Position numbers and translations under genes: made by a program | Part shown: positions 40,902 to 49,381 of the stretch, one piece after another | Layout of the letters: every line of letters begins with the position of its first letter | Position numbering within the stretch: position 1 is the stretch's first letter | Notes under the pieces: generated by a model | What the model saw: only the letters and a program-made list of their open reading frames with translations | Databases searched by the model: none | Told to the model about the DNA's origin: nothing | From: Chryseobacterium nakagawai | GTDB taxonomy: Bacteria > Bacteroidota > Bacteroidia > Flavobacteriales > Weeksellaceae | Length of the DNA stretch: 64,000 bases | Direction of reading: 5' to 3' | Assembly (NCBI RefSeq): GCF_900637665.1 | Contig: NZ_LR134386.1 | Span: forward strand, 4,394,501 to 4,458,500

Positions 40902-42323
40902 ATGAAAATTAATCTTACTCAAAATAAGAATTTAAAACTTTTTAAAATAATTTCTGAGGCTGCAGAAAGGAATAACCAGTCTGTATATATTGTCGGTGGA
41001 TATGTTCGTGATCTTCTGATGAAGAGAAAGGCATCTACGGATATAGACTTTGTGACGGAACAGAGTGGTATAGAACTGGCACAGAATGTCGCTCAGGATA
41101 TCGATCCTAAATTAAAGGTTTCCGTATTCAAAACCTATGGAACCGCTATGATCAAATATAAAGATCTTGAGCTGGAATTTGTAGGTGCCCGAAAGGAAAG
41201 CTATACAGAGAACAGCCGAAAACCGGAAGTAGAAGGTGGAACTTTGGAAGACGATCAGAAAAGAAGAGATTTCACCATCAACGCAATGGCTATTTCTTTG
41301 AATAAAGATAATTTCGGGGAACTTATAGATCCGTTCAATGGAATTGAAGATCTGGAAAAAGAGATTTTAAGAACTCCTTTGGAACCCGCTCAAACGTATT
41401 CTGATGATCCTTTGAGAATGATGAGAGCAGTTCGTTTTGCTTCAACTTTAGGCTTCACAATTGAAGAAAATTCTTTAGAAGCCATCAAGCAGGAAGCGGA
41501 AAGAATTAAGATTGTTTCTATGGAAAGAATCATGGTGGAATTCAATAAAATCATGGTGTCTGAAAAACCTTCTGTAGGATTAAAATTAATGGAGCAAACA
41601 GGGCTTTTAAAGCTTATTATTCCTGAATTAATTGAACTGAAAGGAGTTGAAGAAGTTGAAGGACAGACTCACAAAGATAACTTCTATCACACTCTTGAGG
41701 TAGTGGATAATATTTCTGTGAATACTGATAACCTTTGGCTGCGTTGGGCTGCATTACTTCACGATATAGGAAAAGCACCTACGAAAAAATTTGTAGAAGG
41801 TACAGGATGGACATTTCACGGGCATGAATTCTTAGGCTCCAAAATGGTAAAAACTCTTTTCCAGAGATTGAAACTCCCTTTGGGAAGCGATATGAAATAT
41901 GTTCAGAAGATGGTAAAACTGTCTTCCAGACCTATTGCTCTGATTACCGACGATGCTTCAGATTCTGCACTAAGAAGGCTTTTATTTGATGCCGGAGAAA
42001 ATCTTGAAGAACTGTTTACCCTTTGTAAGGCAGATATCACGACTAAAAACTCTAAAAAGCAGGAAAAATTCAAGAAAAATTTTGAATATGTAGCCGTTAA
42101 GATCAAAGAAGTAGAGGAAAAAGATCAGGTAAGAAACTTTCAGCCTCCTATTACCGGAGAAGAGATTATGGAAATGTTTAACCTTCAGCCGGGCCGTGAG
42201 ATCGGTATTTTAAAGGAAAAAGTTAAAGAAGCAATCCTTGAAGGTGAAATTGCTAATGAAAAGGAAGAAGCAACAAAATTTGTGATCACTGAAGCCGAAA
42301 AGCTGGGATTAAAAATGAATTAA
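40902..42323 (+). CDS. cca: CCA tRNA nucleotidyltransferase with HD domain
   Basis: The product is 473 residues. The N-terminal nucleotidyltransferase motif GGYVRDLLMKRKASTDIDFV (Gly-Gly and the two catalytic Asp), the following FVGARKESYTENSRKP and the template region DPLRMMRAVRFA are those of class II CCA enzymes. An HD-type domain follows (LLHDIGKAPTKKF). It adds or repairs the CCA tail of tRNAs; the HD domain may give an additional phosphohydrolase activity. Confidence 0.92.
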   Translation: MKINLTQNKNLKLFKIISEAAERNNQSVYIVGGYVRDLLMKRKASTDIDFVTEQSGIELAQNVAQDIDPKLKVSVFKTYGTAMIKYKDLELEFVGARKESYTENSRKPEVEGGTLEDDQKRRDFTINAMAISLNKDNFGELIDPFNGIEDLEKEILRTPLEPAQTYSDDPLRMMRAVRFASTLGFTIEENSLEAIKQEAERIKIVSMERIMVEFNKIMVSEKPSVGLKLMEQTGLLKLIIPELIELKGVEEVEGQTHKDNFYHTLEVVDNISVNTDNLWLRWAALLHDIGKAPTKKFVEGTGWTFHGHEFLGSKMVKTLFQRLKLPLGSDMKYVQKMVKLSSRPIALITDDASDSALRRLLFDAGENLEELFTLCKADITTKNSKKQEKFKKNFEYVAVKIKEVEEKDQVRNFQPPITGEEIMEMFNLQPGREIGILKEKVKEAILEGEIANEKEEATKFVITEAEKLGLKMN

Positions 42324-42335
42324 TTTTTACTCAAT

Positions 42336-42368
42336 AAAAAAAAGCTGGATTTTCATCCAGCTTTTTTT
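42336..42368 (+). terminator. Terminator after cca
   Basis: AAAAAGCTGGAT pairs with ATCCAGCTTTTT around TTTC, then a T run. It lies 12 bp after the stop. Confidence 0.92.
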
Positions 42369-42394
42369 GTGCTTCAATAAGGTATATACCAAAG

Positions 42395-42422
42395 CCGGGC
42401 GGGTTCTAAAGAACCCGCCCGG
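42395..42422. repeat. Perfect 12-bp-stem palindrome between cca and the B12 unit
   Basis: CCGGGCGGGTTC pairs perfectly with GAACCCGCCCGG around TAAA. The T run needed for intrinsic termination precedes the stem for the minus strand, not follows it, so this is not a normal terminator for the convergent gene. It may be a REP-like element or an RNA stabiliser. Confidence 0.65.
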
Positions 42423-42481
42423 AAAAAAACACAAATGATGAAAAAATAAAAAATTATATTATATACGCCGAAGCGTAATTT

Positions 42482-43558
42482 TTAGTTTTTATAGAACCCG
42501 TTTGTTCCAACACCTGCTGTAAAGTTTTTCAATAGAGTACCACTTAGTGCATCATAAACATTTACTTTACCATCTTCAGTAAAGCTGGCATCTGATGCAA
42601 AAATTCTACCGTCAATTACATCAAAACCATATACATTACCGGATGCTTTAACAATAGGAACTTTAGAAACGAAAGAAGAACCAACAGTCATATTATAAAT
42701 ATTGTTAGAACCTGTAATAAAATAAAACATATTATTATCAGCTCTCAGCTTCTGAACATCAGCAATTCCAGCAAGTGTAGTTGTAGTATAGTTTCCAGTG
42801 ACTGAATTGATTTTATAAATGTAAGAATCTGTTGTATCAGAAACTAGTACGTAAGCAATTCCTTTGTAAGCAATAAGATCTTTGATAATTCCTTTAGTAG
42901 GTAATGTAATGATCTTAGGATTAACCATTGTAGAAGGATTTACAACTGTGATAGTATAACCAGTGGCAAATGAGTTATAGGGTGGATTAATATCATATCC
43001 AATACCATCTGTCTGCACAATAATATTACCCTCTGCCTCAACTACTTTTTCAGCATAACGCGGAAATCCCATACTGCCAAAAAATGAATTATCTGAAATA
43101 TTATAGGCATTAAGCTTATTTTTACCAGCAAAATTATTATTTGTTACAAAATATTTATTCCCGGAGAATGCAATATATCTTGGATTATCAAGATTTTCTG
43201 TTACTGTAACCTGCTTTTTAAATGTATATCGGTTTACAATATCAATTTTACTGGGACTATTGGCTACAAGATAAGCCTTATCTCCACTGAAGCCTATACT
43301 CTGAAGTACTTTCCCGAATGCTTCTCCTCCATTATTGTTAGAGTATATGTTAGTATAAACCGTTCCCAGATTACTAGTAATAAAGGTTACATCAGAAGTA
43401 GGTTTTGAGAACCCTCCTTCGTTAGAAACAATAATTCCGTTTTCATAAGCACCTGATGAAGGTTTCTGAATAATTTCTATATCATTATCACTGCTACAAG
43501 AAGCATTGAAAAGTAGCATAGACGCAAATGCAAGAGGTAAAATTCTTTTGATATTCAT
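42482..43558 (-). CDS. Beta-propeller-like surface lipoprotein of the B12 unit (BtuG-like)
   Basis: The product is 358 residues with a lipoprotein signal (LFNASCSSD). The rest is made of repeating blade-like strands (GDKAYLVANSPSKIDIVN, GNKYFVTNNN, GIAYVLVSDTTDSYIYKIN), as in YncE/DUF5074-type beta-propellers. In Bacteroides, BtuG is a propeller lipoprotein that captures cobalamin with high affinity beside BtuB. The present gene lies 18 bp after a BtuB-like receptor gene that has a cobalamin riboswitch, so a similar role is inferred. Confidence 0.72.
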   Translation of the reverse strand: MNIKRILPLAFASMLLFNASCSSDNDIEIIQKPSSGAYENGIIVSNEGGFSKPTSDVTFITSNLGTVYTNIYSNNNGGEAFGKVLQSIGFSGDKAYLVANSPSKIDIVNRYTFKKQVTVTENLDNPRYIAFSGNKYFVTNNNFAGKNKLNAYNISDNSFFGSMGFPRYAEKVVEAEGNIIVQTDGIGYDINPPYNSFATGYTITVVNPSTMVNPKIITLPTKGIIKDLIAYKGIAYVLVSDTTDSYIYKINSVTGNYTTTTLAGIADVQKLRADNNMFYFITGSNNIYNMTVGSSFVSKVPIVKASGNVYGFDVIDGRIFASDASFTEDGKVNVYDALSGTLLKNFTAGVGTNGFYKN

Positions 43559-43576
43559 ATATATTAAATTTTATTT

Positions 43577-45409
43577 TTAAAAGTTGATATTTAAATTTAC
43601 ACTGTAATTTCTTCCGGGTAACGGATAAGCAAACATGGTATAATAAGTCTGATTGAAAATATTATTCATCTTAAAGCCCAAAGTATAATTCTTTAAAAAC
43701 GTAGCCCCAACACCAGCATTTATAACAAAATATTCTTTCAGCGCCTCACTTTTCTTCTCATTGGAATCTGTATAGGTAAGTCCGGTAAACAATCCCTGAG
43801 CATATACTTTTATAAATTCATACTGATAATCAATATTTCCGGTAAACTTATGAAATGGCACATACATCAGCTGTTTCTTCTTTTCAAGATCCTGAGAATT
43901 TGTATAGGCATATCCTAAACCTACATTCAGAAAATGTTTTCCAAAGCGTTTAGCAAATTCTGCTTGAGCTTCTACTCCATAAGATCTTACATGCTCAGTA
44001 TTTACAGGACTATAATATCCAAAAGAAGTAGGAAGCCATCTTATCATATCTCTGATATCCATATAATAAGGAACCAGAGAGAGTTTAAAATCACCAGCTT
44101 TAAATTGGTTTCTCAATTCAAACTGATAAGAAGTTTCCGGTTTTAAATTTTCATTTCCACCCGGTCTCCAATACAAATCATTGAAAGAAGGAGCTCTGAA
44201 ATTCCTTGAAACACTTAATCCCAGATTATACCAATCTAAAGCATTCCATTTTCCTGAAAAAGAAAATAAAAGAGGCGACTTAGTCACTCCAACGAAATCC
44301 TGTCTTATTCCTGCTTCAAAACGTAAATCAGTGGTAGGAAAATATCTTATCAATCCAGCAATGGACCCCATATTTCTACTGATATGGTCTATTCCTGAAC
44401 CATAACCTTCACCTTTATTAAGTTGGTATTCTCCAATGATATTGAAGTTCCACTTTGAGGTAAGAAAATAATTGAAATCATTCTTCAGAATATAATTCCT
44501 TCCAATTCCACTACTGAATTTAGGTCTGTCTATATCATTAAAATACTGGAAATTTTCTTCCGTATAAGCTGCTTTAAAAGAGTTATTAAAGCGGGTCTTA
44601 TTCCAGTCCCAGGAAATTAGGCTTCTTACATTTTGAGTCTGATATTTTGTTTCCGTTTCTCTGTCAAATAAGATTGGAAAATGCTGTTGACCATTAAACC
44701 ATTCAGAAATCCATGAAATCTGATGATGTGGAGCTAATTTATAAGCAGCTGAAATATTAAAATTTGTGTTGTAATATTCTCCGTTAAGGTTTATATAATT
44801 CCGGGGTTCTTTATTCACCTCATAAGCATTCTCACTGATAGAATAATTTCCTGAAGCCTTAAAACTGAATTTATCATTGCTGTATGAGCCTTTAACAAAA
44901 TTATTAAAGGTATTAAAAGACCCAGCTTCAGAAAATAGACTGCCGTGAAAACCTTGATTGAAATTAAGGCTGTTGTCCAGGTGAATACTCCCTCCAATAG
45001 CGCCGGAACCATAAGTCACACTTCCTCCCCCTGCTTTTATTCCGATCTGGTCATATCCGAATAGGGAAATATTGTTCACATCTCCTTGCCCTAGAAAATT
45101 GGAATTAACATTAATTCCATTCCAAACAAAAGAAGTCTGTTGAGCAGTAGTACCTCTAAATGATGGTGAGGCAGTTCCACCACGTCCGTTTTCTTTAATA
45201 TAAATGGAAGACTGAAATCTTAATACTTCGGAAAGATTGCTGGAGTTTTTTTCAACATCTTCAGCATGCATTGTTTTCACAGGGTGAAATTGTTTCACCT
45301 TGTTCATCTGGCTGTCGAAAATATAAATAGTATCTACAGCTTTCTCCTGTCCGAAAAGAAAACAGCCATAAGATGACAAAAATAGTATTAGAGATCTTTT
45401 TATATCCAT
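43577..45409 (-). CDS. btuB: BtuB-like TonB-dependent cobalamin receptor
   Basis: The product is 610 residues, with an N-terminal signal, a plug (about 40-150, including SFRGTTAQQTSFVWNGINV) and a barrel ending PGRNYSVNLNINF (terminal aromatic). Its size fits BtuB-type receptors rather than the 1000-residue SusC type. The assignment to cobalamin rests mostly on the riboswitch 50 bp upstream. A GGAGG sequence lies about 14 bp before the ATG, which is unusual for this phylum. The next gene is a lipoprotein partner. Confidence 0.85.
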   Translation of the reverse strand: MDIKRSLILFLSSYGCFLFGQEKAVDTIYIFDSQMNKVKQFHPVKTMHAEDVEKNSSNLSEVLRFQSSIYIKENGRGGTASPSFRGTTAQQTSFVWNGINVNSNFLGQGDVNNISLFGYDQIGIKAGGGSVTYGSGAIGGSIHLDNSLNFNQGFHGSLFSEAGSFNTFNNFVKGSYSNDKFSFKASGNYSISENAYEVNKEPRNYINLNGEYYNTNFNISAAYKLAPHHQISWISEWFNGQQHFPILFDRETETKYQTQNVRSLISWDWNKTRFNNSFKAAYTEENFQYFNDIDRPKFSSGIGRNYILKNDFNYFLTSKWNFNIIGEYQLNKGEGYGSGIDHISRNMGSIAGLIRYFPTTDLRFEAGIRQDFVGVTKSPLLFSFSGKWNALDWYNLGLSVSRNFRAPSFNDLYWRPGGNENLKPETSYQFELRNQFKAGDFKLSLVPYYMDIRDMIRWLPTSFGYYSPVNTEHVRSYGVEAQAEFAKRFGKHFLNVGLGYAYTNSQDLEKKKQLMYVPFHKFTGNIDYQYEFIKVYAQGLFTGLTYTDSNEKKSEALKEYFVINAGVGATFLKNYTLGFKMNNIFNQTYYTMFAYPLPGRNYSVNLNINF

Positions 45410-45457
45410 ATCCTTCTACTTTTCCTCCGAAAGCAATATGTTTTTTTGATTAATTTT

Positions 45458-45602
45458 CTGGCAGGTCTCCTGACTTTCGCTTTCTGTGCCTTCCCGTTTT
45501 TATACAGTGGCTGTTTACAGAAACTTTTATTGCGATTTACAGTTGCGGGGACAGTTTGGGAGTTTCACCCAATTCCCTTTTCATTCCAATATACTGGAAA
45601 CC
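45458..45602 (-). ncRNA. Cobalamin riboswitch
   Basis: Read on the minus strand, the leader has GGGTGAAA, TCCCCGCAACTGT, the B12-box-like GCCACTG, GGGAAGG and a final GTCAGGAGACCTGCC in the order of the cobalamin riboswitch. It lies in the leader of the BtuB-like receptor gene, so the operon should be shut down when adenosyl- or other cobalamin is plentiful. The expression platform is not resolved; the GGAGG before the ATG could be masked. Confidence 0.92.
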
Positions 45603-45612
45603 AAAATTTTTG

Positions 45613-45642
45613 CAAAGATAGCTTTTTAAATGTATTAGGCAA
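45613..45642 (-). promoter_or_regulatory. Promoter of the cobalamin unit
   Basis: On the minus strand TTG (complement 45640-45642), 19 bp, TATCTTTG (complement 45613-45620). This matches the Bacteroidota consensus and starts transcription directly before the riboswitch. Confidence 0.72.
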
Positions 45643-45732
45643 AAAGTGAATTTTATGAAAGAAAGACGAAAGCAAAATCGATTGAATCCTGATCTAAAAA
45701 AGAATTAATAACCTTCCAGTGTATGTAAAATA

Positions 45733-45761
45733 AAAAAACATTCCGGAGTGGAATGTTTTTT
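45733..45761 (-). terminator. Terminator after pafA
   Basis: AAACATTCC pairs with GGAATGTTT around GGAGT. On the minus strand TTTTTTA follows. It lies 16 bp after the stop. Confidence 0.85.
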
Positions 45762-45776
45762 AATATGTTATTAAGA

Positions 45777-47423
45777 TTATTGACCTATAACTTCTGTAAT
45801 TGGATTTCCAACATTTCCACTTGGGAACTGAATTTTCAGTAATGAAGAAACTGTAGGAGCAATATCCGTCATGTGATAAGCCTTATTGCTTTCACCTTGT
45901 TTCACTCCCCAACCCATAAAGATCAACGGAATGTGTGAATCATAAGAGTTCCATACACTATGAGTAGTTCCTGTTTTAGAATATGGCGGAAGCATAGAGT
46001 CGTGAGAGATCAATTGAATATCCCCACTTCTTTGTCTGTTGATTCCATTGATAATTCTTTGCTTGATTGGCTCAGGAATGCTTGATTCAGACACTCTGTC
46101 TACAGAAACTGCATATAAAACAGTAGGATCTTTTTCCAGTTCTTTAACAGCGAAGTTTCTTACATCATCCAATTCAAGTTTGCTGTCTGCCAATACTTTT
46201 CTATCGAAATAAATCTGATAGTTATCAATAGCGTTAATCAATTTATCAGCTCCGAATTTATCTTTCAGCTTTTGGTTGAGGTTCTTTTCAGCACCTTCTC
46301 CAAAGAATCCCGTAGGAATTTTATGTTCTTTTAAAAAACCTACAGAGTGTGCTCCACCATGGTCAGCAGAAAGGAACACTGTGTACTGTCCTTTTCCAAC
46401 CTTTGAATCCAAATAATTGAAGAATTGTGCTAAATCCTGATCTAATCTGATATAAACATCTTCCACTTCAATTGAGTTCGGTCCAAATTTATGCCCGGCA
46501 TAATCCGTAGAAGCCAAATTGATGGCTAAAAAGTCTGTAATATTATCACCTCCCAATTTTTCTCCCTCTACAGAAGCTTCTGCTAACTTCAATGTCAACG
46601 TATTTCCGAAAGGAGTATAACGAATATTATCTTTTTTGGTTTGATAATCTTTTGCAAGATCATTGTAAGGGAATGTAGGTGTTTTTGCACTACCTAATAA
46701 TCCTTCCCAAGGAGAATTGTCTGGTGCACTTTCTGTATATTGATTGATCGGGAGCAAAGTATTCCACCCATTAGCTACCAATTTCTCCGGTAAATTCTGA
46801 GAATTGAATGATTTTACCCACTGAGGAAGATCATTCATATACCATGTGCTGGTAATAAAGTTTCCTGTACTGTCATCAAACCAGAAAGCTCCGTTTGGTG
46901 TATGACCTGCAGGAAGAATAGAAGCTCTGTCTTTTAAAGAAACTCCGACTACTTTCCCTTGGAAATTTGTTGCCAGCCTCAGCTCATCCGTTACTGTAGT
47001 TGACCAAAGATTTTTAGGTGAGTGGCTTCCTGTTTTGGTATTGGTTGTCCCCACTGGCTGAACGCTGTCATCGGCAGTACAATATACACCTTTACCTGTT
47101 TCTTTATCTGTCCAGTCATTTCCGGCAATTCCGTGAATCGCAGGTACAGATCCTGTATAAATACAAGTATGTCCTAAAGCGGTAATGGTAGGTACATAAG
47201 GAATGTGTACGTTATTTAAAGAATAACCGGTATTCAAAAGTCTTTTGAAACCGTCATTTCCATATTTGTTGTAAAAACGGTATAAATAATCCCAACGCAT
47301 CTGGTCTACTACAAGACCTACTACTAATTTGGGTCTTTCCAATTGAGAATTTTTGTTCTTCTGTGCATTGATTGTAACTACGGACAAAAAAGTAGCTGCC
47401 GCAATTGAAATGTTCCTAAGCAT
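45777..47423 (-). CDS. pafA: Alkaline phosphatase PafA
   Basis: The product is 548 residues with a signal peptide (about 1-20). Metal and catalytic motifs match the PafA type of the alkaline phosphatase superfamily: VVDQMRWDYLY (Asp40), the nucleophile Thr79 in YVPTITALGHT, AGNDW, and the KDRASI Lys/Arg pair (K164, R166), then LSADHGGAHS. It releases phosphate from phosphomonoesters in the periplasm or outside. PhoB control would be expected; a TAAATTTG element (complement of 47446-47453) lies 22 bp upstream of the ATG, but no Pho box was recognised. Confidence 0.93.
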   Translation of the reverse strand: MLRNISIAAATFLSVVTINAQKNKNSQLERPKLVVGLVVDQMRWDYLYRFYNKYGNDGFKRLLNTGYSLNNVHIPYVPTITALGHTCIYTGSVPAIHGIAGNDWTDKETGKGVYCTADDSVQPVGTTNTKTGSHSPKNLWSTTVTDELRLATNFQGKVVGVSLKDRASILPAGHTPNGAFWFDDSTGNFITSTWYMNDLPQWVKSFNSQNLPEKLVANGWNTLLPINQYTESAPDNSPWEGLLGSAKTPTFPYNDLAKDYQTKKDNIRYTPFGNTLTLKLAEASVEGEKLGGDNITDFLAINLASTDYAGHKFGPNSIEVEDVYIRLDQDLAQFFNYLDSKVGKGQYTVFLSADHGGAHSVGFLKEHKIPTGFFGEGAEKNLNQKLKDKFGADKLINAIDNYQIYFDRKVLADSKLELDDVRNFAVKELEKDPTVLYAVSVDRVSESSIPEPIKQRIINGINRQRSGDIQLISHDSMLPPYSKTGTTHSVWNSYDSHIPLIFMGWGVKQGESNKAYHMTDIAPTVSSLLKIQFPSGNVGNPITEVIGQ

Positions 47424-47488
47424 CCAAGTAAAATTTTATTGATCACAAATTTAGGAGTTTTGAATGTTTTAGAACGTGAATTTTTATT

Positions 47489-47496
47489 TAAATTTG
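47489..47496 (+). promoter_or_regulatory. -7 element deciding the start of the 47527 gene
   Basis: TAAATTTG lies about 30 bp before the ATG at 47527 and downstream of an earlier in-frame GTG (47476). Transcription starting just after it would exclude the GTG. Confidence 0.45.
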
Positions 47497-47526
47497 ATCT
47501 TTATTCAATTCTCAACCCCATTCATC

Positions 47527-48312
47527 ATGATTTTAGGAGTATATTGGTACTTTAAATTCCCTGAAAATTTATATCATTTCAGGTTTTTTAAGTTTTTTGA
47601 GGGATATGGCGGGCATGCAGATAATGATGCAGAGTTGGCAGCAAGAGTTCAGGTGGAAGACATCAATGATTTTATCGAAAAACTGGAAAATCTGAGAACC
47701 AGGTTTAAAGAAGTATTTTTGTTTCTTAATATCAATGATAATCAGCTTATCATCAGTGTTGGAGATCATCAGCTCTTTGATTTCTATTTTCAGTTTGCCC
47801 TGGAAGTGGAAGCTCTGTTGATTCGTGAAAATGCAGTATTATTGGATGTTAACATTCCATTTAAAACACAATCTACTAAAGCTTATCATAGTGAAGGAGA
47901 AAATTGGGAGACCAATGAACATCGCTTTTTACAAATTGTAGGTTCAGATTTAAAAAAGAATAATGCGGAAAATCTTTCTATAAGGATTGACTGTAACCTT
48001 CCTTTAGCAGATAAAAAATTTTTCATCAATGATCTTGGTTCTATCTGCCGGGAAGAAAATATCAATGTATTTTATTATAAAGATTATGATTTCAGTACTC
48101 ATTCCAATCTAATGCTCTTCTTTACGAATGGCCGCCAAAGAATAGATGCCGTTCAATCCATCAATCTTAATTCATTTGGAAATAAAGTAAGACAACTTAC
48201 TCAAAAATATGCGCTTTATTTTGGGCATCTTGAAGGTTTGAAATATTATCCTCAACATGGTCCTCACATTGAGCTAATTGCAGATGAAGAATATATTATA
48301 GATAGAAAATAA
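47527..48312 (+). CDS. Conserved hypothetical protein
   Basis: The product is 261 residues from the ATG at 47527. It starts with a hydrophobic or aromatic segment (MILGVYWYFKFPENLYHFRF), which may be a beta-strand or an uncleaved anchor, followed by a mixed alpha/beta chain. Segments DADNDAELAARVQ-like and YYPQHGPHIELIADEEY are distinctive but not assigned to a family I know. The gene is divergent from pafA with about 100 bp between. The earlier GTG start is rejected because of the promoter position. Confidence 0.6.
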   Translation: MILGVYWYFKFPENLYHFRFFKFFEGYGGHADNDAELAARVQVEDINDFIEKLENLRTRFKEVFLFLNINDNQLIISVGDHQLFDFYFQFALEVEALLIRENAVLLDVNIPFKTQSTKAYHSEGENWETNEHRFLQIVGSDLKKNNAENLSIRIDCNLPLADKKFFINDLGSICREENINVFYYKDYDFSTHSNLMLFFTNGRQRIDAVQSINLNSFGNKVRQLTQKYALYFGHLEGLKYYPQHGPHIELIADEEYIIDRK

Positions 48313-48351
48313 AACAAAATTGAATTCCAAAACTACACTAAATCTAATAAC

Positions 48352-48744
48352 ATGATTAAGTTTAAATATGTCATTTTGTATGTAGAAAATGTAGAATCAG
48401 CAATGAATTTCTACCAAAATACTTTCGATGCAAAAATAAAATTCATTACTCCTGAAAAAGATTATGGAGAACTGATTACTGGAGAAACGACTCTTTCTTT
48501 TGCTTCCGTTGCTCTGGCCAGCTCCAATATTAAAAAGGGATTTCTCCTTTCCAAAACAGAAGCTAAACCTTTTGGGATTGAATTGGGATTTGTAACTGAC
48601 GATGTAGAAACCTTAGTTGAAAAAGCTGTAAAAAACGGCGCCATTCTGTATCAAGATATTGCTGTAAAACCTTGGGGACAAAAGACTGCTTACATTAAAG
48701 ATCCCAACAATTACCTTGTAGAAATCTGTACTGAAATTCAATAA
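48352..48744 (+). CDS. VOC (glyoxalase/dioxygenase) superfamily protein
   Basis: The product is 130 residues with the two beta-alpha-beta-beta-beta modules of the VOC fold: KFKYVILYVENVESAMNFYQ in the first and GIELGFVTDDVETLVEKAV then AYIKDPNNYLVEICT in the second. The terminal Glu may be a metal ligand. The substrate is unknown. It lies 39 bp after the preceding gene and 10 bp before the GNAT gene, so a small operon is possible. Confidence 0.82.
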   Translation: MIKFKYVILYVENVESAMNFYQNTFDAKIKFITPEKDYGELITGETTLSFASVALASSNIKKGFLLSKTEAKPFGIELGFVTDDVETLVEKAVKNGAILYQDIAVKPWGQKTAYIKDPNNYLVEICTEIQ

Positions 48745-48754
48745 AACATATTCC

Positions 48755-49291
48755 GTGGAAATTAAAAAACTACAAAAGCTGACTTCCAATTCTGGTTTAG
48801 AATGGGGACATAATGGATATTCAACAGATATCATCTACTCTGTTTCTTCAATAGAATTCAGTGGCACCTTTGAATTGACTCTGAGAGAAAAAAAATTATC
48901 CTACACTAAAGTATGGGAAACCAATTCTGATGATATCGAAGAACTCAATACAATCATTGAAAAAAATTCATCTTTCGGAGCTTTTGCAGATGGTGAACTT
49001 CAGGGCTGGATCATCTGTGAACACAGAACCTGGAACAATAGCTTCTATATCGAAAACATTCTTGTGAATGAAAAATACAGAAGACAGGGATTGGGAATCC
49101 TGCTGATTAAAAGCGCAATTAAAGAAGCCAGAAACCTTAACTGCCGGGTTATTGAACTGGAAACACAGAACACAAACTATCCTGCCATACAGTTTTATAG
49201 AAGAATGGGGTTTAATATCACCGGAGTAAATACAAGATTGTATAATAATTCCGATGAAATTGCTCTTTTTATGACATTGGATATAGAATAG
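48755..49291 (+). CDS. GNAT N-acetyltransferase (GTG start)
   Basis: The product is 178 residues. The acetyl-CoA motif is VNEKYRRQGLGILLIK, followed by NYPAIQFYRRMGFN. The start is GTG at 48755; no in-frame ATG is near and the spacing to the VOC gene (10 bp) is good. The acceptor is unknown. The gene is followed by a REP-like palindrome. Confidence 0.82.
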   Translation: MEIKKLQKLTSNSGLEWGHNGYSTDIIYSVSSIEFSGTFELTLREKKLSYTKVWETNSDDIEELNTIIEKNSSFGAFADGELQGWIICEHRTWNNSFYIENILVNEKYRRQGLGILLIKSAIKEARNLNCRVIELETQNTNYPAIQFYRRMGFNITGVNTRLYNNSDEIALFMTLDIE

Positions 49292-49308
49292 CTTGTGAAA
49301 ATTTTCAG

Positions 49309-49372
49309 GCTTTGGCTACAGTCAATAGATAGTTTATGTATTGGAGAGCGGGCTTGAGCCCGCTTCTATTCA
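49309..49372. repeat. REP-like element without a transposase
   Basis: CTTTGGCTACAG is followed about 30 bp later by the palindrome AGCGGGCTTGAGCCCGCT (49347-49364) and TTCTATT. The layout (weak GGCT-type half-site, spacer, GGGCT hairpin, TTCTATT) resembles the RAYT-linked unit near 38166-38230. Confidence 0.6.
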
Positions 49373-49381
49373 TATTTAAAT

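Noticed and set aside
45446..45649. 67-residue plus-strand open frame near the B12 unit
   Set aside because: It is the reverse complement of the cobalamin riboswitch and its promoter, so the frame is incidental.
47476..47526. GTG start at 47476 for the hypothetical gene
   Set aside because: The TAAATTTG -7 element at 47489-47496 lies after this GTG, so a transcript starting there would not include it.
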